Below, in pieces: positions 5,273 to 6,184 of a stretch of 6,184 bases of DNA. Under the pieces are notes generated by a model. It did no database searches. It was not told where the DNA came from and saw nothing but the letters and a program-made list of their open reading frames with translations. Source of the DNA: JAULUH01 sp032111745 (GTDB lineage Bacteria; Chloroflexota; Anaerolineae; JAAEKA01); the NCBI GenBank assembly GCA_032111745.1, contig JAULUH010000171.1, forward strand, positions 1 through 6,184, written 5' to 3'. The position numbers and the translations under genes are program-made. The number at the start of each line of letters is the position of its first letter. Within the stretch, counting starts at the first letter, position 1.

Positions 5273-5671
5273 ATGGACTATCCTGACCGGGCGTTTGAGC
5301 TCATACAGCAGGCGATCGAGCGCATGGATGCCAGCCGAGTCTATGGGGAGCCGGTGCGGGAGGGTGACACCATCGTCATCCCCGTGGCGGAGCACGGCAT
5401 CGCCTTTGGCTATGGTTTCGGCTCGGGCGAGGGGCCCGTGGAGGCCGGGGGAGTGGGTGACGGAGAGGCCGGACGGATGGGCACCGGCAGCGGTGCGGGC
5501 GGTGGTGCGTGGGGCGGTACGAAGCCGCGGGGGTTCATTAAGATCACGCCAGTTGGGGTGGTGTACGAGCCCGTGATCGACGTCAACCGGCTGGGGTTGG
5601 CGGGCATCGTACTGGGGGCATGGAATGTGTTCTGGATCGCCCTGGCGGTGCGGGCGATTGCGCGGCGCTGA
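5273..5671 (+). CDS. GerW/YtfJ-family protein with C-terminal membrane helix
   Basis: The product is 132 aa. The N-terminus MDYPDRAFELIQQAIERMD is a short amphipathic helix as in YtfJ proteins. The core reads VYGEPVREGDTIVIPVAE (23-40), then FGYGFGSGEG (45-54), a glycine-rich stretch to residue 88, and FIKITPVGVVYEP (88-100). This is the standard GerW/YtfJ pattern. In Bacillus the protein (GerW/YtfJ) is a spore germination factor, but the family also occurs in non-sporulating bacteria with unknown roles. Unusually, the core is followed by a membrane helix at about 107-129 ending AIARR. I chose ATG 5273, preceded by AGGAGAGAG (5258-5266); the ATG at 5255 overlaps that site and would add 6 residues. 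It lies 31 nt after its smaller paralogue and is the last gene of the cluster. Confidence 0.85.
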   Translation: MDYPDRAFELIQQAIERMDASRVYGEPVREGDTIVIPVAEHGIAFGYGFGSGEGPVEAGGVGDGEAGRMGTGSGAGGGAWGGTKPRGFIKITPVGVVYEPVIDVNRLGLAGIVLGAWNVFWIALAVRAIARR

Positions 5672-5738
5672 GGCAGTGACGGGGGAGACTATGTGTCCTG
5701 GCTGACCTTGTCCCCCATGCGCCAACCCGGCGAACTGC

Positions 5739-5783
5739 CTGGCAGGCGGGCCTACGGGTTGCTCCGATAGGCCTGCCTGCCAG
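5739..5783. terminator. Strong hairpin between convergent genes, probable bidirectional terminator
   Basis: CTGGCAGGCGGGCCTA (5739-5754) pairs with TAGGCCTGCCTGCCAG (5768-5783): 15 Watson-Crick pairs and one G:T around a 13-nt loop. It sits between the plus-strand cluster ending at 5671 and the minus-strand gene ending at 5809. Neither side has a clear T-tract, so it may act with a termination factor or simply protect 3' ends. A second, weaker stem, GGGGGA (5681-5686) with TCCCCC (5711-5716), lies closer to the cluster. Nothing else is evident in 5672-5808. Confidence 0.55.
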
Positions 5784-5808
5784 CGTGATCAATCGCAATC
5801 TACCTGGG

Positions 5809-6184
5809 CTAGGAGCCGGTGACCTCTACGGTAACGGTCTGAGAGGTCTGGCCGTTGCCGAAGGCGTCCAGGCGGTAGTCGTACAGGCCCGGGCTGCTGG
5901 GGCAGTCCTCGATGCTGCCGGCTGCGGCACCGCCGGGCATGATGGTCTGGCCGCTGCGGGACACGTTGACGTAGTCGGTATACCGGGTGTTCCAGTTAAT
6001 GTTGACACACTGCCCGACAGGGATCTGGTTCGAGCTGACGGAGAAGCCGTCGATGATCGGGCCAGGCGGTGGGGGTGGCGCACTGTTTACGTTCACCGTC
6101 ACTTGGCGCGTCTCCTGGCTACCGTCAGTGCGCACCACCCTTAGGGTATAGGTGGTGGTGCTGCCGGGGCACACCTGCTGGCTG
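5809..6184 (-). CDS. Extracellular Ig-like repeat protein, C-terminal part, runs off right edge
   Basis: The reading frame is open to the window edge, so the gene begins to the right of it; the GTG at 6174 lies inside a repeat and is not a plausible start. The C-terminus ends VEVTGS then TAG (5811-5809). Two tandem Ig-like beta-sandwich repeats can be seen. The first is partial: CPGSTTTYTLRVVRTDGS followed by TRQVTVNV. After a proline linker (SAPPPPPGP) the second is complete: IIDGFSVSSNQIPVGQCVNI to the VTVEV strand, including CPSSPGLYDYRLDAFGNG. The second repeat has two Cys (QCVNINW and DCPSSP) that could form a disulphide, consistent with export. Such repeats are common in Chloroflexota cell-surface or secreted proteins (recalled, not searched) and probably serve binding or structural roles. 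What lies N-terminal is unknown. Convergent with the upstream cluster. Confidence 0.85.
   Translation of the reverse strand, partial: SQQVCPGSTTTYTLRVVRTDGSQETRQVTVNVNSAPPPPPGPIIDGFSVSSNQIPVGQCVNINWNTRYTDYVNVSRSGQTIMPGGAAAGSIEDCPSSPGLYDYRLDAFGNGQTSQTVTVEVTGS

Noticed and set aside
1..6184. CRISPR array, tRNA, rRNA or known antiphage system
   Set aside because: No regularly spaced repeats, no cloverleaf or rRNA segments, and no nuclease, helicase, toxin-antitoxin or reverse transcriptase signatures were seen.

Overview
The window looks like chromosomal DNA from a high-GC bacterium. I lean towards Chloroflexota (Anaerolineae-like). The reasons are the style of the Ig-like surface protein at the right end (Gln-Cys near the domain start, Cys-Pro followed by a Thr/Tyr strand, proline-rich linkers), a DUF1385 protein opening with the YGGQAVMEGVMMRG motif, and GerW/YtfJ-like proteins outside an obvious sporulation setting. 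This assignment is inference; no rRNA or other phylogenetic marker is present.

Left part (1-1316): the 5' portion of a DUF1385 (YqhQ-type) membrane protein gene runs off the left edge on the minus strand. A divergent intergenic region of about 280 bp holds a good sigma70-like promoter for it, a weaker promoter-like site facing right, and short degenerate repeats. Then comes an AlkD-family DNA glycosylase gene with its catalytic Trp, Asp and Arg in place.

Middle (1317-2331): between alkD and a class I SAM-dependent methyltransferase gene sits a near-palindromic insert of about 111 bp. It has imperfect terminal inverted repeats, a central 12-bp hairpin, and an exact 10-bp direct repeat at its flanks. 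Removing it leaves alkD and the methyltransferase about 19 nt apart, so it appears to be a MITE-like insertion that split a two-gene operon. It also supplies a misleading upstream ATG.

Right-centre (2332-5671): a compact five-gene cluster on the plus strand. It encodes a metallo-beta-lactamase-fold protein (HxHxSH in place of HxHxDH), a ceruloplasmin-like two-domain multicopper-oxidase homologue lacking most copper ligands, an eight-helix membrane protein that looks internally duplicated, and two consecutive GerW/YtfJ-like proteins each ending in a single transmembrane helix. Spacings are 9, 20, -14 and 31 nt, and the last four genes have clear Shine-Dalgarno sequences, so they are probably co-transcribed. 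I know of no named system with this composition, and it is the most interesting part of the window. A membrane-associated assembly using degenerate metalloprotein scaffolds is a guess.

Right edge (5672-6184): a strong 16-bp hairpin separates the cluster from a convergent minus-strand gene, of which only the C-terminal end (one complete Ig-like repeat and part of another) is visible.
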